A stretch of DNA of 64,000 nt from Panulirus ornatus (GCF_036320965.1 NC_092269.1:32977343-33041342); one strand, 5' to 3'. Shown: positions 15,068 through 26,180, counted from the stretch's first letter. Program-made: numbers and translations. Notes: generated by a model from the sequence alone, not told the origin.

Positions 15068-15200
15068 CTTATGTTACGACTTTTGGGTATGATGACTTGA
15101 CCTTTGACTTTACCGACTTTTGGGTATGATGACTTGACCTCTGACTTTACCCTTTAGAGTCAGGTTAAAGGTTCGGCCTTCATACCGAGGGTGGTACCAT
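15068..15200. mobile_element. palindromic AGGTCA-rich dispersed element, copy 2, with duplicated left arm
   Basis: The left arm CGACTTTTGGGTATGATGAC plus TTGACCT(T/C)TGACTTTAC is present twice in tandem (15077-15113 and 15114-15150). The right arm reads GTCAGGTTAAAGGTTCGGCC then TTCATACCGAGGGTGGTACC. The near-DR1 sequence TGACCTTTGACTT lies at 15098-15110. Confidence 0.65.
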
Positions 15201-15542
15201 CATTACTGGTTGTGTGTACAGCTAATTGATGTGTAATTTGTTCAGATGTGGGTAAGAGCTCACATGGCCATTGATTGCGTAGGAATACCTTAATTTGCTA
15301 TGTGTGTAATTTAGTTGTGGGCATAAGCGATCTCTGTTTTGGTGGGCAGAGCCTGGGACTAGGAGGGGAGTGGGGGGTGATTGAAGAAGACCTGCATGTT
15401 GGTCAAGCGAGAGTTCGCGGTGGAATGTTGAGGTCTGCGCTTTCTAGAAAGCTGAGATTCGCTAGCCAACTTATGTTATGGATATATGTGTTTTTGTTTA
15501 TATATTGGCACATTTTCATGCATTGTTTATGCGTGTTTATGT

Positions 15543-15546
<4 letters not shown>

Positions 15547-15597
<51 letters not shown>
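15547..15597. repeat. (CA)n microsatellite
   Basis: About 25 perfect CA dinucleotides. Confidence 0.97.
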
Positions 15598-15599
<2 letters not shown>

Positions 15600-16142
15600 T
15601 TCCAGTTTTCGAAGTAGGTATTCATGTTTGGAGGACGTGTTGGTAATGCAAAGTCCGGCATATGTTTTACGTCTGTTGATATACATGAGCAACGTAGTCC
15701 AGAAGGAGAGGCAATTTAGTGGAACTTTACTCTGATTTCCTCAGTTTTTCATGATGCGTTGGTGGTTTCTGACGCAGTATGTGGTACACTTCTGTTAATT
15801 GGAGATACCCTCGTGGGTCCACTGGGTGAGAAGGGACGAGGTAATGGTAGGTGGGTGCCAAGGAAATGGGGTCGGGAGGGTACGAGGCACCAGCCACTCA
15901 CACACCTTAGTAAACCTGCACCATACATTTCTACAGTCGTGAACTGCCTACTGTTTCTCAGTTACACATCTTGAACCTCTTCTCTCCGCTTCTCTTACCC
16001 TCCATACCTCAACCAACCAATGATAAAAGCGTATGTTCATGATAGAGGCAACCACCGACATACTTTAACAAATCAACACCGTATTTATGTACGTAATCTG
16101 ATTCGTCAGTTTACCTGCTTTAGCTAGCCAGCTTCTCGCGTC

Positions 16143-16144
<2 letters not shown>
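15598..16144. other. non-coding sequence
   Basis: Nothing recognised beyond short open frames. Confidence 0.5.

Positions 16145-16202
<58 letters not shown>
16145..16202. repeat. (CT)n microsatellite
   Basis: About 29 perfect CT dinucleotides. Confidence 0.97.
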
Positions 16203-16207
<5 letters not shown>

Positions 16208-16924
16208 CCGGACGTCGGACAGTTAACAGAACTCAACGATCGTGAAGGGAGGCGCTTAGGGTATTGCTGAAGTTAGAGGGAAGTGGAGACCCAATCATAT
16301 CCGGAGTGTCCACACTCGTAGCGCGACTGCTGCCTTGGGCATGTGACCGATTCTCTCATCTTCCTTTTGTCTATTCCCCAGTTTTTTTTCTAATAATTTT
16401 TTTTTTATATATTATGAGGATAATGGTACAGAGGGCATGGTCCCCTTACTTCTGTCAGTCAAGTTTTGATTTTCGATCGTGTGTTCGGAAATGTTATCCA
16501 TGTCATGTCGCAAGCCTAGGTCCAGTTCGATGACTGACTTTCCAGTGTTGTGGCAAGGTGTGCCAAGTTTGGCGAGTGTTGGGACTGGTTGTGGTAAGTT
16601 TGGCGAGTGTCGGGACGAGTTTTATCAAATTTCGCCCGTTGGGAAAAGTTATGCCAACTTTAAGCAGGTGGTGGGAGGAACTGTGGTAAGTTTGATTAGT
16701 GATGTGGCAAGTTACGTGACAGTTTGGGTTGCTCCCTCGAGACTGTGGCAGTGGATAGGCTAGAGATTATCTGCAAGGATAAAGACATTTCAGTTTTAGG
16801 GTCTAGTGATCTCACAGGCTGTATGAACCAGTTCCCCACCATGAAAATTGGTTATGGAGTTAATGAAGATAGATTGACAGTCAGATAAGAAGGGTCAGTA
16901 CATCTCATTTGAATTGGATGAATG
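16203..16924. other. non-coding sequence with degenerate repeats
   Basis: Positions 16550-16715 hold three or four diverged copies of a unit around GTGGTAAGTTTGGCGAGTGT with a 45-55 bp period. No gene was recognised. Confidence 0.5.
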
Positions 16925-17115
16925 AGCGAGGTACTTTCGTATGTGCGGGAATGTTCAAGTTGAGAGAGTGAGTTGGTGTTTGCCGGACCCTCATGGGTTC
17001 GAATCTTGGGTGTGGCATTTGGACTATACCCAATCCAGGTGTTCATGCTCCTCCCGGGGGTAGTTGATAAAAGGTTACCTGGCGTAATATGTGCGGGAAT
17101 CAGGAAGTCGAGAGA
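16925..17115 (+). mobile_element. tRNA-derived SINE (probable)
   Basis: An RNA polymerase III B-box, GGTTCGAATC, lies at 16996-17005. It is followed by a conserved-looking body with CCAATCCAGGTGTTCATGCT, CCTCCCGGGGGTAGTTGATA and AAAGGTTACCTGGCG, a layout typical of invertebrate tRNA-derived SINEs. The A-box is not obvious, so the tRNA head is worn or truncated. The element sits about 450 bp upstream of the loco exon, inside the preceding intron or 5' flank. Confidence 0.5.
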
Positions 17116-17549
17116 GTTGGTATTTATTTGTGTCCGATACATTATGTTGGATTACTATGGTATTGTTAGTCGTGCCAGAAATGATGTAATATGCTGTCTC
17201 CCTTACGTGATAACTTTGATTAATTATATCTTAAGAAATATGCTGCTCTTTGCTCAGCTTAAGCTAACATTTAATGGAGTGGGACGCACATGTTGTTAGT
17301 CTATGGTCCATATAAGAACCTCAATAGATGTAGATCTATTTTTGACAGTAGCCTTGCTATAGTAGTTTTTTTTTCATCAGTAAATTTGGTATTTTTTATT
17401 CACATGCCTTTTGATTGTTTTACCAGTTTTTTTTATATATATATTGTCCTCTGAGTCACATGGGTAACAAGGCTTTTGAATGTTTTATTGATGTTACTTG
17501 TGTATAAGTTACCCTCTGTTAGCAACACGAGTAACATGTTTGTCTGATG
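17116..17549. other. intron or 5' flank before the loco exon
   Basis: AT-rich sequence with short poly-T runs. No exon was recognised. The frame of the loco exon is open back to 17498, but codon character changes abruptly at 17560, where the splice acceptor is. Confidence 0.55.
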
Positions 17550-17559
17550 TTCGTTACAG
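17550..17559 (+). promoter_or_regulatory. 3' splice site of the loco exon
   Basis: TTCGTTACAG ends at 17559, immediately before GC-rich coding sequence. The acceptor would add a partial codon plus E-R-H-K-G-D before the methionine at 17579, so either an upstream exon contributes residues or 17560-17578 is 5' UTR. Confidence 0.65.
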
Positions 17560-17578
17560 AGAGCGCCATAAGGGAGAC

Positions 17579-18457
17579 ATGCACAACAACCGGCGCCGGA
17601 AGAAGCGGCCCAGCTATGGCGTGCGGACGGTCGAGATCACCAAGGGTAAGAATGGCTTCGGGTTCACCATCAGCGGGCAGGCACCGTGCATCCTCTCGTG
17701 CATCGTGCCGGGCTCTCCGGCCGAGCGGGCCGGCCTCCGTCCCGGCGACTACCTCATCGCCGTCAACAGCCAGAACGTCAGCAAGGCGCCGCACGACGAC
17801 GTGGCCAGGCTCATCGGCCTCTCCAAACTTCTCAAGCTCCAGATCGCCGAGAACTACTACTCCGACAGCTCCGACGACGAGTTTGTGACGGTGAACCGGC
17901 CCAAGCCCAAGTACCCGAATCGGCTCAGGCACAAGAACCAGCAGACGCGAGCCGAGAAGGTGGTTCGCGACCTGCAGAGCGGAGCCATCTTCAGCGAGCA
18001 CACGGCCATCCACTTGGGCGAAGCGGCGCTCCTTTCTGATCGCGATGGTTGGCCCGAGTCCGCCTTTCCGCCCAAGGCGCCGCTCACGCCCACGCCGAAG
18101 GGACTTACGGTATCCTCCTCGGTGTCTCCCGTGCCCGAAGGCCTCGGAGGAGGAGAGAAAGGGCCGCCCACGGCACCTTCGACGTCACCCACGCGACTAA
18201 GGCCCGACCAGATCCATCTGGTGATGGCCGAGGCGCGACAGGTGAACCGGACTCCTCGACCGGTCAAGGAACCCCAGCATCCGCCGCGCCCAAGGCACGT
18301 GGTCAAGAAGAAGGACAAGTCACCCAAGGCCAAGCTCAGGAACCACCCGCAGAACCTCGCACCCGACGCCGCCGTCCAGCAGCCACTGACGGCGCAGCAC
18401 CAGCACCACCATCAGCAGCAGCAGCAACAACAGCAGCAGCAACAGCAGCAACAACAA

Positions 18458-18519
<62 letters not shown>

Positions 18520-21254
18520 GGAACAGCAACATAGACAACAACAACAGCAACAACAACACCTCCAACAGCAGCAGCAGCAGCAACAACACCTTCAGCAGCA
18601 GCAACAACACTTGCAGCAACAGCAGCAACACTTGCAGCAACATCATCTTCAGCAGCAACAGCAGCAACATTTACAGCAACAGCAACATACACAGAAACAG
18701 CTTCACCAGCAACAGTTACACCAACAGCAACAGCCGCAGAGACAGCAGTCTCCCGTTCAACAGCAGCAAGTGCAGCAGCATACTGGGAAGTGGGTGGAGC
18801 TGCCGAGCGGTTCGGGAATGGAAGCATATAACGTGTTAACTGAACAAGAGATCAACAAGCTGCTGTACCCGACCTTAGCGGAGCTGCAGCAACAGGCGGC
18901 CCCGAACGACCTCGGGGAGGCGCTCTATCGGGCGGTTGTGGGTTACCTCGGTACCATCGAGATGCCCAAGGAACCGCAGGGAGGGTCGCGTCTCACCGCC
19001 ATTAGGAATTGCATCAGGCGCCTTCGGATTGAGAAGAAGGTGCACACCCTCGTCCTGATGTCAGTGTTCACGGAGCGGGTGGTGCTGACCAACCCTCACG
19101 GCCTCACCTTGGCTCAGTATCCGGCCGAGAGGATAACCTTTTGCGGTGTTTACGCTGACGACAAGAAGTTCTTTGGCCTCGTGACCGTTCACGGCGCCTC
19201 GGGGGATGAGCTGAGCGACGGGAGTCAGGACGGCGGGAGCGTGTCGTCGTCATGCCATGTGTTTATGGTGGACCCCCGTATGGTCCAGCACTCGGACCAC
19301 GCGAGGAGGGCCAAAAACTTCCGTCTGGAGTGTACGCCGCACCCGGAGGCCCACCATTGCCAAGAGTTCCCGGATTCGGCTGACCCGATCCTGCATTCCA
19401 TCATGAGCCTTTACCGAAATCGGGTGGGGTTTCACCTGGACACGGGCGCGCCAGGCCTGATCGACGTAGAGGCGCAGATGTCGCCCCAGCACTCCAACAC
19501 CTCTTCGAACTCCTCCAACTCTGACTCTGGTATTGGGTTCCGGGACGACGGCGGTCACCATTACCACCACAACGACCGGGTCTTCGTGGTGGAGGTGGAC
19601 GACAACCAGAGGATGCGGATACAGAACTTCCAGCTGGTCAGCAACCTCCGTGCCAACCTCAACGAGAACATAAGATCCAACCTCGAGAACCGGGTAAATA
19701 TGGACAGTCACAGGGCGAACCTAGATAATCACAGGGGATTGGACAATCATAGAGCGAACCTAGACAACCTCAGAGGCAATACGGACAATCATAGAACAAA
19801 TATGGACAATCTCAGGGCGAATCTAGACAACCATAGATCGAACTCTGCAGACAACTTTAGAGCAAACTTAGAGACCCATCGGGTTCACTTGGACAACCAT
19901 AGAGGCAATATAAGTGGGGGATATGTTAGTAGTGTAAGTGCTACAGTGAGTGAAAGTATACCCAATAGTCTAGGACCCTCCGTGTTACGTGGCAATATTA
20001 ATGACTTTAGTTACTCGGGTGCCAATAACTTGCGTGCCATCGCAAGCGATAAGTTACTTGTCAGTTCTAGTGACAACAACAGTAGTACCAAATTACTGGA
20101 TAACGTGCGTGCTAGTGTGAACGACCATTTGCGAGTGAGTGTGACGGACAAGGTGGATAACCTGCGCTGTGAGTGTGAGTGATGCCAAGCGACTGAGTGA
20201 CCTCCGAGCCAGTCTGGCCGAGAACAGGAACAGCCTAGGTGACGGCCGCACCAGCATCACGGACGACCTGCGGGCGGCGCTCGAGGATGACATGCGGGCC
20301 AACCTGGTGGAGGGTCGGCTGAGTGTGGTGGACGGTCGGACCAGCATCACGGACGACATGCGGTTAGCTAGGGACCGTGGGGTCACCAAGACCCCCGTGG
20401 GGGAGTGCACCAGCACCCCGGAAACCGGGCGCCTGACCGTGAGGGCCATGCCCGATCCGGTGGGGTTCGAACGGTCGCCGGGGTTCCTAGCCATCAGCGA
20501 CTCCCCGCTCCATGTGGCCTCTATGAGGCATTCTATGCACAAGTATCTCCAGCACAAACAGGAACATCTAGTGAAGGTCTCGCAGAAGATCAATCGGCGG
20601 GAGTCGGACACGGGTGGCATCCATCCGTTGAGCGTGCGGGCCTTCTCCCCGGCTACCACCAAGGCCCCTACACCCACCATCACCACCGCCACGCAGGACA
20701 AGCTCGACCTCGAGCTGTCCCTTAAGCTGTCGCCCAAAGTGTTCGGAGTGCCGCAGCTGCCGCTAGGTACGGGCTTGTCGCCGTTGCGGCCGCGGGCGCC
20801 GTCGGAGCGGTCCTACACTCGCTCTCTCGAGGACTTGCGTGACTCGTCTACTAGTGACGGTGTCAACGCGCCCTTAGGCAGCGGAGGGTGCGGCAGCAGC
20901 TTCCGTGACGGGTCAGAGAGCGACCACGGGCTGGACCGGCTGCGGCACGTGCCACTCAGTCCGCTGGCTAGACTCTTGCACGCATCGGAAAACAACCTGA
21001 CTCGCTACGGCAACATCTACCCGTCCGAACACCACCGCGGGGCGTTCCGGGCGGTCCAGCCGCGGACGCACCGCGAGCCCTCCTCCGCCCTGGCCGTGGG
21101 CGTCGTTTCTCGCATGGGCGGCCTGGTGGGTGTGCCGCTTGACTCTGGGGACGAACACACGGAGACGACGGAGAACACGGGGGAGCAAGAGGGGAGCCAA
21201 GACGTCCATCCTCCTACCCAGGACGAGTTCTCCCACGACTCTGACTCCGAGCAG
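17579..21254 (+). CDS. loco: RGS12/loco-type G-protein regulator, N-terminal large exon (PDZ + PTB), one-base frameshift
   Basis: Members of this family act as GTPase-activating proteins for Galpha-i/o subunits and as scaffolds at the membrane. This exon encodes only the scaffold half. From Met1 at 17579: basic N-terminus (RRRKKR), PDZ about 15-92 with GFGF loop, acidic-serine YYSDSSDDE at 93-101, a Pro-rich linker, a Gln-rich tract from about 279, a PTB/PID domain about 450-617, SSNSSNSDSGIGF at 642-654, and 7-residue Arg/Asn repeats from about 688. PDZ followed by PTB is diagnostic of RGS12 and insect loco. The reading frame breaks at 20168: an extra T puts a stop at 20180. Without that T, translation continues through a similar repeat and a Ser/Pro-rich region to the phase-0 donor at 21254, giving 1225 codons. 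The RGS, Ras-binding and GoLoco regions must lie beyond this exon. The start could instead be upstream, because the frame is open into the acceptor. Confidence 0.93.
17621..17854 (+). other. loco: PDZ domain of loco
   Basis: Residues about 15-92. The carboxylate-binding loop GFGF is at 26-29, followed by TISGQAPCILSCIVPGSPAE and GLRPGDYLIAVN, the classic betaB-betaC and betaD elements. HDD(V) at 72-75 supplies the alphaB His of a class I PDZ. The sequence pattern is that of the RGS12/loco PDZ, which binds C-terminal peptides of membrane partners. Confidence 0.95.
18413..18779 (+). repeat. loco: glutamine-rich tract coding repeat in loco
   Basis: An uninterrupted run of 36 Gln codons spans 18413-18520. 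A longer Q-rich segment with H, L and E interruptions continues to about 18779. CAG and CAA are mixed, so the run is maintained at protein level rather than being a pure triplet repeat. It separates the PDZ and PTB domains as a flexible linker. Antisense open frames here (poly-Leu and Val/Ala-rich) are shadows. Confidence 0.95.
18926..19430 (+). other. loco: PTB/PID domain of loco
   Basis: Residues about 450-617. Visible landmarks are VGYLGTIEMP (strand 1), LTAIRNCIRRLRIEKKVHT (helix 1), TLAQYPAERITFCGVYADDK, KFFGLVTV, a Gly/Ser/Asp-rich loop, SCHVFMVDPRM, and the C-terminal helix ending ILHSIMSLYRNRVG. The order and spacing match the PTB domain of RGS12/loco, which in RGS12 is known to bind phosphotyrosine-containing partners. 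Confidence 0.93.
19640..19911 (+). repeat. loco: coding 21-bp (7-residue) repeats in loco
   Basis: About a dozen units of the type R-x-N-x-D-N-H/L (for example RANLDNHRGLDNHRANLDN) give an Arg every seventh residue for most of the stretch. Codons become AT-rich here compared with the GC-rich PDZ and PTB regions. A related, more diverged set with DLRA/DMRA and GRTSITDD resumes at about 20092-20370 across the frameshift. Confidence 0.85.
20165..20171 (+). other. loco: one-base frameshift in loco
   Basis: CGC at 20165-20167 (Arg) is followed by an extra T at 20168 and then GTG. Reading without the T gives DNLRVSVSDAKRLSDLRAS, which parallels the preceding HLRVSVTDKVDNLR. Reading with the T gives a stop at 20180. 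The base may be an assembly or sequencing error, a real mutation in this individual, or a signal for an alternative event; GTGAGT at 20169 is also a donor-like sequence. Confidence 0.85.
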
Positions 21255-21260
21255 GTGAGT
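21255..21260 (+). promoter_or_regulatory. loco: 5' splice site closing the loco exon
   Basis: GAGCAG|GTGAGT is a consensus donor in phase 0. Codon character disappears after it. A second donor-like site, CTGTAAGT, lies at 21384-21391; the frame stays open to a stop at 21387-21389, so intron retention would add 44 residues. Confidence 0.75.
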
Positions 21261-21414
21261 GTGCACCTCCGGCTTGTTGCTGGTACGTCTGAGTATGTTG
21301 ATGTGAGGCGTCAGATCTCACACTGGAGTCGATCATCATGTGTGTGTGAAGGCGTCGGTCTGTATCCTGATACGAACATTTCACTGTAAGTCAACCATTC
21401 CCATTCCTTCCCCT

Positions 21415-21470
21415 CCACACACACACACACACACACACACACGCGCGCGCGCGCACTCACTCACTCACTA
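21415..21470. repeat. (CA)n(CG)n(CACT)n microsatellite
   Basis: CA dinucleotides run into alternating CG and then CACT tetramers, all alternating purine-pyrimidine in the first two blocks. Confidence 0.95.
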
Positions 21471-22082
21471 AGCAGCTGTCACTCGCCACAAAAGCTTCCT
21501 GTTGTGTGTAATGGACTTGTATAATCACACATTACCACATAAAGACTTTTGAGGAAGGTTTTCAGTGCCAGCAGAGGGGGCGAGGGGTTTGGAACAATGG
21601 TCGCTCGGCGTTTAAATTCTTCACGCTTCTGTGTGGGAGGCAGGAGTCGTCGGTTGAGGGTGCTCCTAGGGAACTGCTTGAAGGGAGAGGGGTCAGGACA
21701 GACTAAGGGCAGCAGAGAGGGATTAGGTGAACTGATGGAGGTTATTTGGCTGCTGAGGGAATGTTACGGGCGACGAGAGGAAGATGAGGTAGACGGAGCG
21801 TGGGGTAGATTTCCGGGCAGTCGAGGGATGGAAGATAGGAAAACATAGAGATTGACTGTCGATAGTTAAGGGAAATTGAGGGAAGGAATTAGGGAGCCAC
21901 AGGGGAGTGAGGGCAGACCGAAGGGGAGGGGGGATGCTCCAAGGGAGACACGAGTGAGGGAGGCTGACGGTAGTAGAGTTCAGGCAGAGGAGATCGTGGG
22001 CCCCTCACAACCCACAGGTCTTGTAGCCTACTGGGGACGAGAACTTACGATCGACGTGAGTTTGACATGAGGGCCTTTCCGC

Positions 22083-22163
<81 letters not shown>

Positions 22164-22217
22164 AAGTGAGCGGGACATGAGGGCTTCCCCTCCGACACAC
22201 ACACACACACACACACA
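22083..22217. repeat. (CA)n microsatellite, interrupted and partly duplicated
   Basis: CA blocks at about 22083-22160 and 22195-22217 are separated by a GAGTGxGAC/ATGAGGGC(T/C)TTCC segment that itself recurs at 22063-22082 and 22257-22280, so the whole interval is a short higher-order repeat. Confidence 0.85.
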
Positions 22218-22317
22218 AAGGAAGGTGAGAGCTGCTACCAGCTAACAGGGACGCGGAGTGTGACATGAGGGTTCCCCCTCAAGCACAGGGAAGTGGAGTA
22301 TGACGAGTGTTCCCTAC

Positions 22318-22353
<36 letters not shown>
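22318..22353. repeat. (CA)n microsatellite
   Basis: About 16 CA dinucleotides ending in ACGCACACC. Confidence 0.95.
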
Positions 22354-22356
<3 letters not shown>

Positions 22357-22483
22357 CAGAGCTTATAAAGGATACTATTGCAGTAAGATGTTTTTGCATT
22401 ATTTATTCTGTTTTTTTCCCACAGATGTAGAAGTGGTTTTCTACAGCAACCGAAATCTTTAATGTGCCGATATATATATATTT

Positions 22484-23657
22484 TTTTTCTGTCCGTGATG
22501 CCCTCGAGGTAGAGAGTACGACCGACCCTTGAGGGTGTCGATCTATATGTTCCTTGACGGTATTAGCCTCACGCTTAAGGAAGACGCGCTATGCTTCACT
22601 GGTTGTGGCTACTCTGTAGCAGAGCCATCTCTTTTCAAGGATAATTTTCCAGATGCGACCTGTCTTCAGACCCAGATTTTTATGTAAGAACTGATGCGGG
22701 CAGATAGCATTCCTGTGTACTTAATCCAGATTGAGATATTAGCAAGAGATCAGCTCAAAAAGTGGTCTAATGCCGGATGATCGCATTCCTTCATTACAGA
22801 GCGAGATGATTCATCTAGGAGCTATTGCATCTAACGAGTGAGTGAGTTAGGGATAACGTGAGTGAGTTCACCACAGAGCTCTCTCACCGTTCACATTATT
22901 AGTTTATTATCATGAACCCTGAGATCTCTTCGTTCATGGCTGCAGGTTCCTGTAGACTCATTATTAAACAGCTTGAGCCTCAAGGTAAAACCTTCTTCGC
23001 TCATGGGAACATCGTCCAGCAGACGAAGGCTCCTTGCGGTGTCAGGAGCAATTGTATATCTCGTCGAGAGAAATGGCCTAAGTATAGCCTGTAGAACTAC
23101 GCGAGGCAGCAACGATCTCTCCACATACCTCCAATTTGTCATCGGAACAGCACCGTCGGTCGTGGGGATAATCATCCTAAGCGCATTTATTTCTGTTGGA
23201 CGCCATTACTGTACACATCTCTATATCATGAATGAATGTCTTTTCCGCGGGGCGCTTGATTGAGCTCACCAGATGCCCCTGGGGACGGCGAGGACACCTG
23301 GCACTTTTATACCGCTCGAGGTTGCGAGAGAATTTGCTACCTGCTGTTTTAGATGGCATGGAGGAATGCCCTCTGGTGTTTCGAGGCTGCGTACGAGTCG
23401 GCTACTTGCTGTATCGGGCGTGGAGAGCAACACGCGGTTGCAGAACGACGAGGGAGTCTTCTGGACGCTGTTTTAGGAGGGTGAGGGAGGTGGGGATGTC
23501 TGTCATCTGCTGTTTGGGATAGCGAGCGAGTCACCTGGATGTTGTGTGAGGTGATTCACTCCTTGCACCGGAGGCTTGAGGAATGTGCCTCCTGTTGTGT
23601 GGGGTGGGGGGACGGATGGCCTCTTACGGTGGAAGTCCATCGCGACGTTGTCTCCCA

Positions 23658-23715
<58 letters not shown>

Positions 23716-23815
23716 TAATGATGGAAAATATACAGCGATTATCATAGTCTAGAGTCTGAGCTGTGTGGGGATAAAATACCTCCCGAGACTATTCCATAAC
23801 TGCTCTAGTAAAAGG

Positions 23816-23904
<89 letters not shown>
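22484..23904. repeat. 1.42-kb tandem duplication, copy A
   Basis: Starts at TTTTTTCTGTCCGTGATG and ends in a long (AT)n tract (23819-23904). It also has an internal (AT)n at 23661-23710. The unit matches copy B with about six or seven single-base differences and one 3-base indel over roughly 1.2 kb of non-microsatellite sequence. The unit has open frames of about 95 residues on both strands, none of which I recognise. The intervening sequence could be an unidentified transposon fragment. Confidence 0.93.
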
Positions 23905-23907
<3 letters not shown>

Positions 23908-25080
23908 TCTGTCCGTGATGCCCTCGAGGTAGAGAGTACGACCGACCCTTGAGGGTGTCGATCTATATGTTCCTTGACGGTATTAGCCTCACGCTTAAGG
24001 AAGACGCGCTATGCTTCACTGGTTGTGGCTACTCTGTAGCAGAGCCATCTCTTTTCAAGGATAATTTTCCAGATGCGACCTGTCTTCAGACCCAGATTTT
24101 TATGTAAGAACTAATGCGGGCAGATAGCATTCCTGTGTACTTAATCCAGATTGAGATATTAGCAAGAGATCGGCTCAAAAAGTGGTCTAATGCCGGATGA
24201 TCGCATTCCTTCATTACAGAGCGAGATGATTCATCTAGGAGCTATTGCATCTAACGAGTGAGTGAGTTAGGGATAACGTGAGTGAGTTCACCACAGAGCT
24301 CTCTCACCGTTCACATTATTAGTTTGTTATTATCATGAACCCTGAGATCTCTTCGTTCATGGCTGCAGGTTCCTGTAGACTCATTATTAAACAGCTTGAG
24401 CCTCAAGGTAAAACCTTCTTCGCTCATGGGAACATCGTCCAGCAGACGAAGGCTCCTCGCGGTGTCAGGAGCAATTGTATATCTCGTCGAGAGAAATAGC
24501 CTAAGTATAGCCTGTAGAACTACGCGAGGCAGCAACGATCTCTCCACATACCTCCAATTTGTCATCGGAACAGCACCGTCGGTCGTGGGGATAATCATCC
24601 TAAGCGCATTTATTTCTGTTGGACGCCATTACTGTACACATCTCTATATCATGAATGAATGTCTTTTCCGCGGGGCGCTTGATTGAGCTCACCAGATGCC
24701 CCTGGGGACGGCGAGGACACCTGGCACTTTTATACCGCTCGAGGTTGCGAGAGAATTTGCTACCTGCTGTTTTAGATGGCATGGAGGAATGCCCTCTGGT
24801 GTTTCGAGGCTGTGTACGAGTCGGCTACTTGCTGTATCGGGCATGGAGAGCAACACGCGGTTGCAGAACGACGAGGGAGTCTTCTGGACGCTGTTTTAGG
24901 AGGGTGAGGGAGGTGGGGATGTCTGTCATCTGCTGTTTGGGATAGCGAGCGAGTCACCTGGATGTTGTGTGAGGTGATTCACTCCTTGCACCGGAGGCTT
25001 GAGGAATGTGCCTCCTGTTGTGTGGGGTGGGGGGACGGATGGCCTCTTACGGTGGAAGTCCATCGCGACGTTGTCTCCCA

Positions 25081-25133
<53 letters not shown>

Positions 25134-25236
25134 AGTTAATGATGGAAAATATACAGCGATTATCATAGTCTAGAGTCTGAGCTGTGTGGGGATAAAATAC
25201 CTCCCGAGACTATTCCATAACTGCTCTAGTAAAAGG

Positions 25237-25314
<78 letters not shown>
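23905..25314. repeat. 1.42-kb tandem duplication, copy B
   Basis: Direct repeat of copy A with an offset of 1420, rising to 1423 bases. The internal (AT)n (25083-25126) and terminal (AT)n (25241-25314) differ in length from those of copy A. All substitutions I spotted are transitions. Confidence 0.93.
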
Positions 25315-25319
<5 letters not shown>

Positions 25320-26180
25320 CTCATAACCATATACCTATCAAAGCTTGATTTGTAAGTAGTAATAGAATACGTCGTAGATGAGACGAGAAAAAAAGAATAC
25401 GTACACATTTAGACCAGCTGGTCTGCCGTCTTCACTTATAACCGAGGTCTTTGCAGAATTACTCAAGTTTTCCTACCTCTCTTAATTAATCAAAGGCCCC
25501 CGCGTCGCCGTAATTATCGTCTTCAGTAAAAGACCAGCAATTAAAGTTTCTGGTAAGTAAATCAAGCCTTGTTAATTATTTAATTGCTCTCATTCATCTC
25601 GTTATCTTGTCAAAGTGCGAACAGCCGGTAGTGAGTTTTGATACGACTGGTTAAATTCCTCACACTTCTGTTGCTGCTTCTTTAGCCAGTAATTAAAATC
25701 TTTTAACTCATTGAGCATGGTGGTACGACCTTCGCGTACGGTGGCGTGACCTTGCGCCGAACCAGAAGACTTGTACCTTCGTGCACAGGGGTCGTACCGT
25801 CGTGCACTAGTCGTGCGCTATGGTCGAACCGTGGTTCTCAAATGTTTTTATTGCAGATGGATTTAATGTCTTGCCATTTTCTTTTGATAATTATAATTTG
25901 GTTGAGCTTGTTTATTACAGAGAGCCAAGCGCTTCTGCTTGTCACATATTTACCTTACATAGCGGACACATAACCCAACAAATATGAATTATATTCCGTA
26001 GAAATTTCATGTTTTTCTCTCTGCTCAGTCATATCAGTAGACCAGGGTGACAGTACTCACATTTTGTGAACTAGAACGGAGACGAGAGGCCTGAGTGTCA
26101 TTCGTGTGTGTGCAGTTAAGATATACGTCGTGTCTGTGTATGGGTGTGGTGTATGATACATGTGTGTATAATGCTGCGGG

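Larger units (their letters stand above)
21261..22481. other. intron start with CA-rich microsatellites
   Basis: Holds (CA)n(CG)n(CACT)n at 21415-21470, three (CA)n blocks and purine-rich sequence at 21560-22010. No exon was recognised. A strong acceptor-like CCCACAG at 22418-22424 opens into a short dead frame. Confidence 0.5.

Noticed and set aside
17519..18827. Antisense and alternate-frame ORFs over the loco exon
   Set aside because: They are shadows of a GC-rich coding exon; the PDZ, polyQ and PTB content is clear in only one frame.
22891..24686. Pairs of about 95-codon ORFs in the duplicated 1.42-kb unit as duplicated genes
   Set aside because: Both strands have similar open lengths and no domain is recognisable. 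Identity between the copies reflects recent duplication, not selection.
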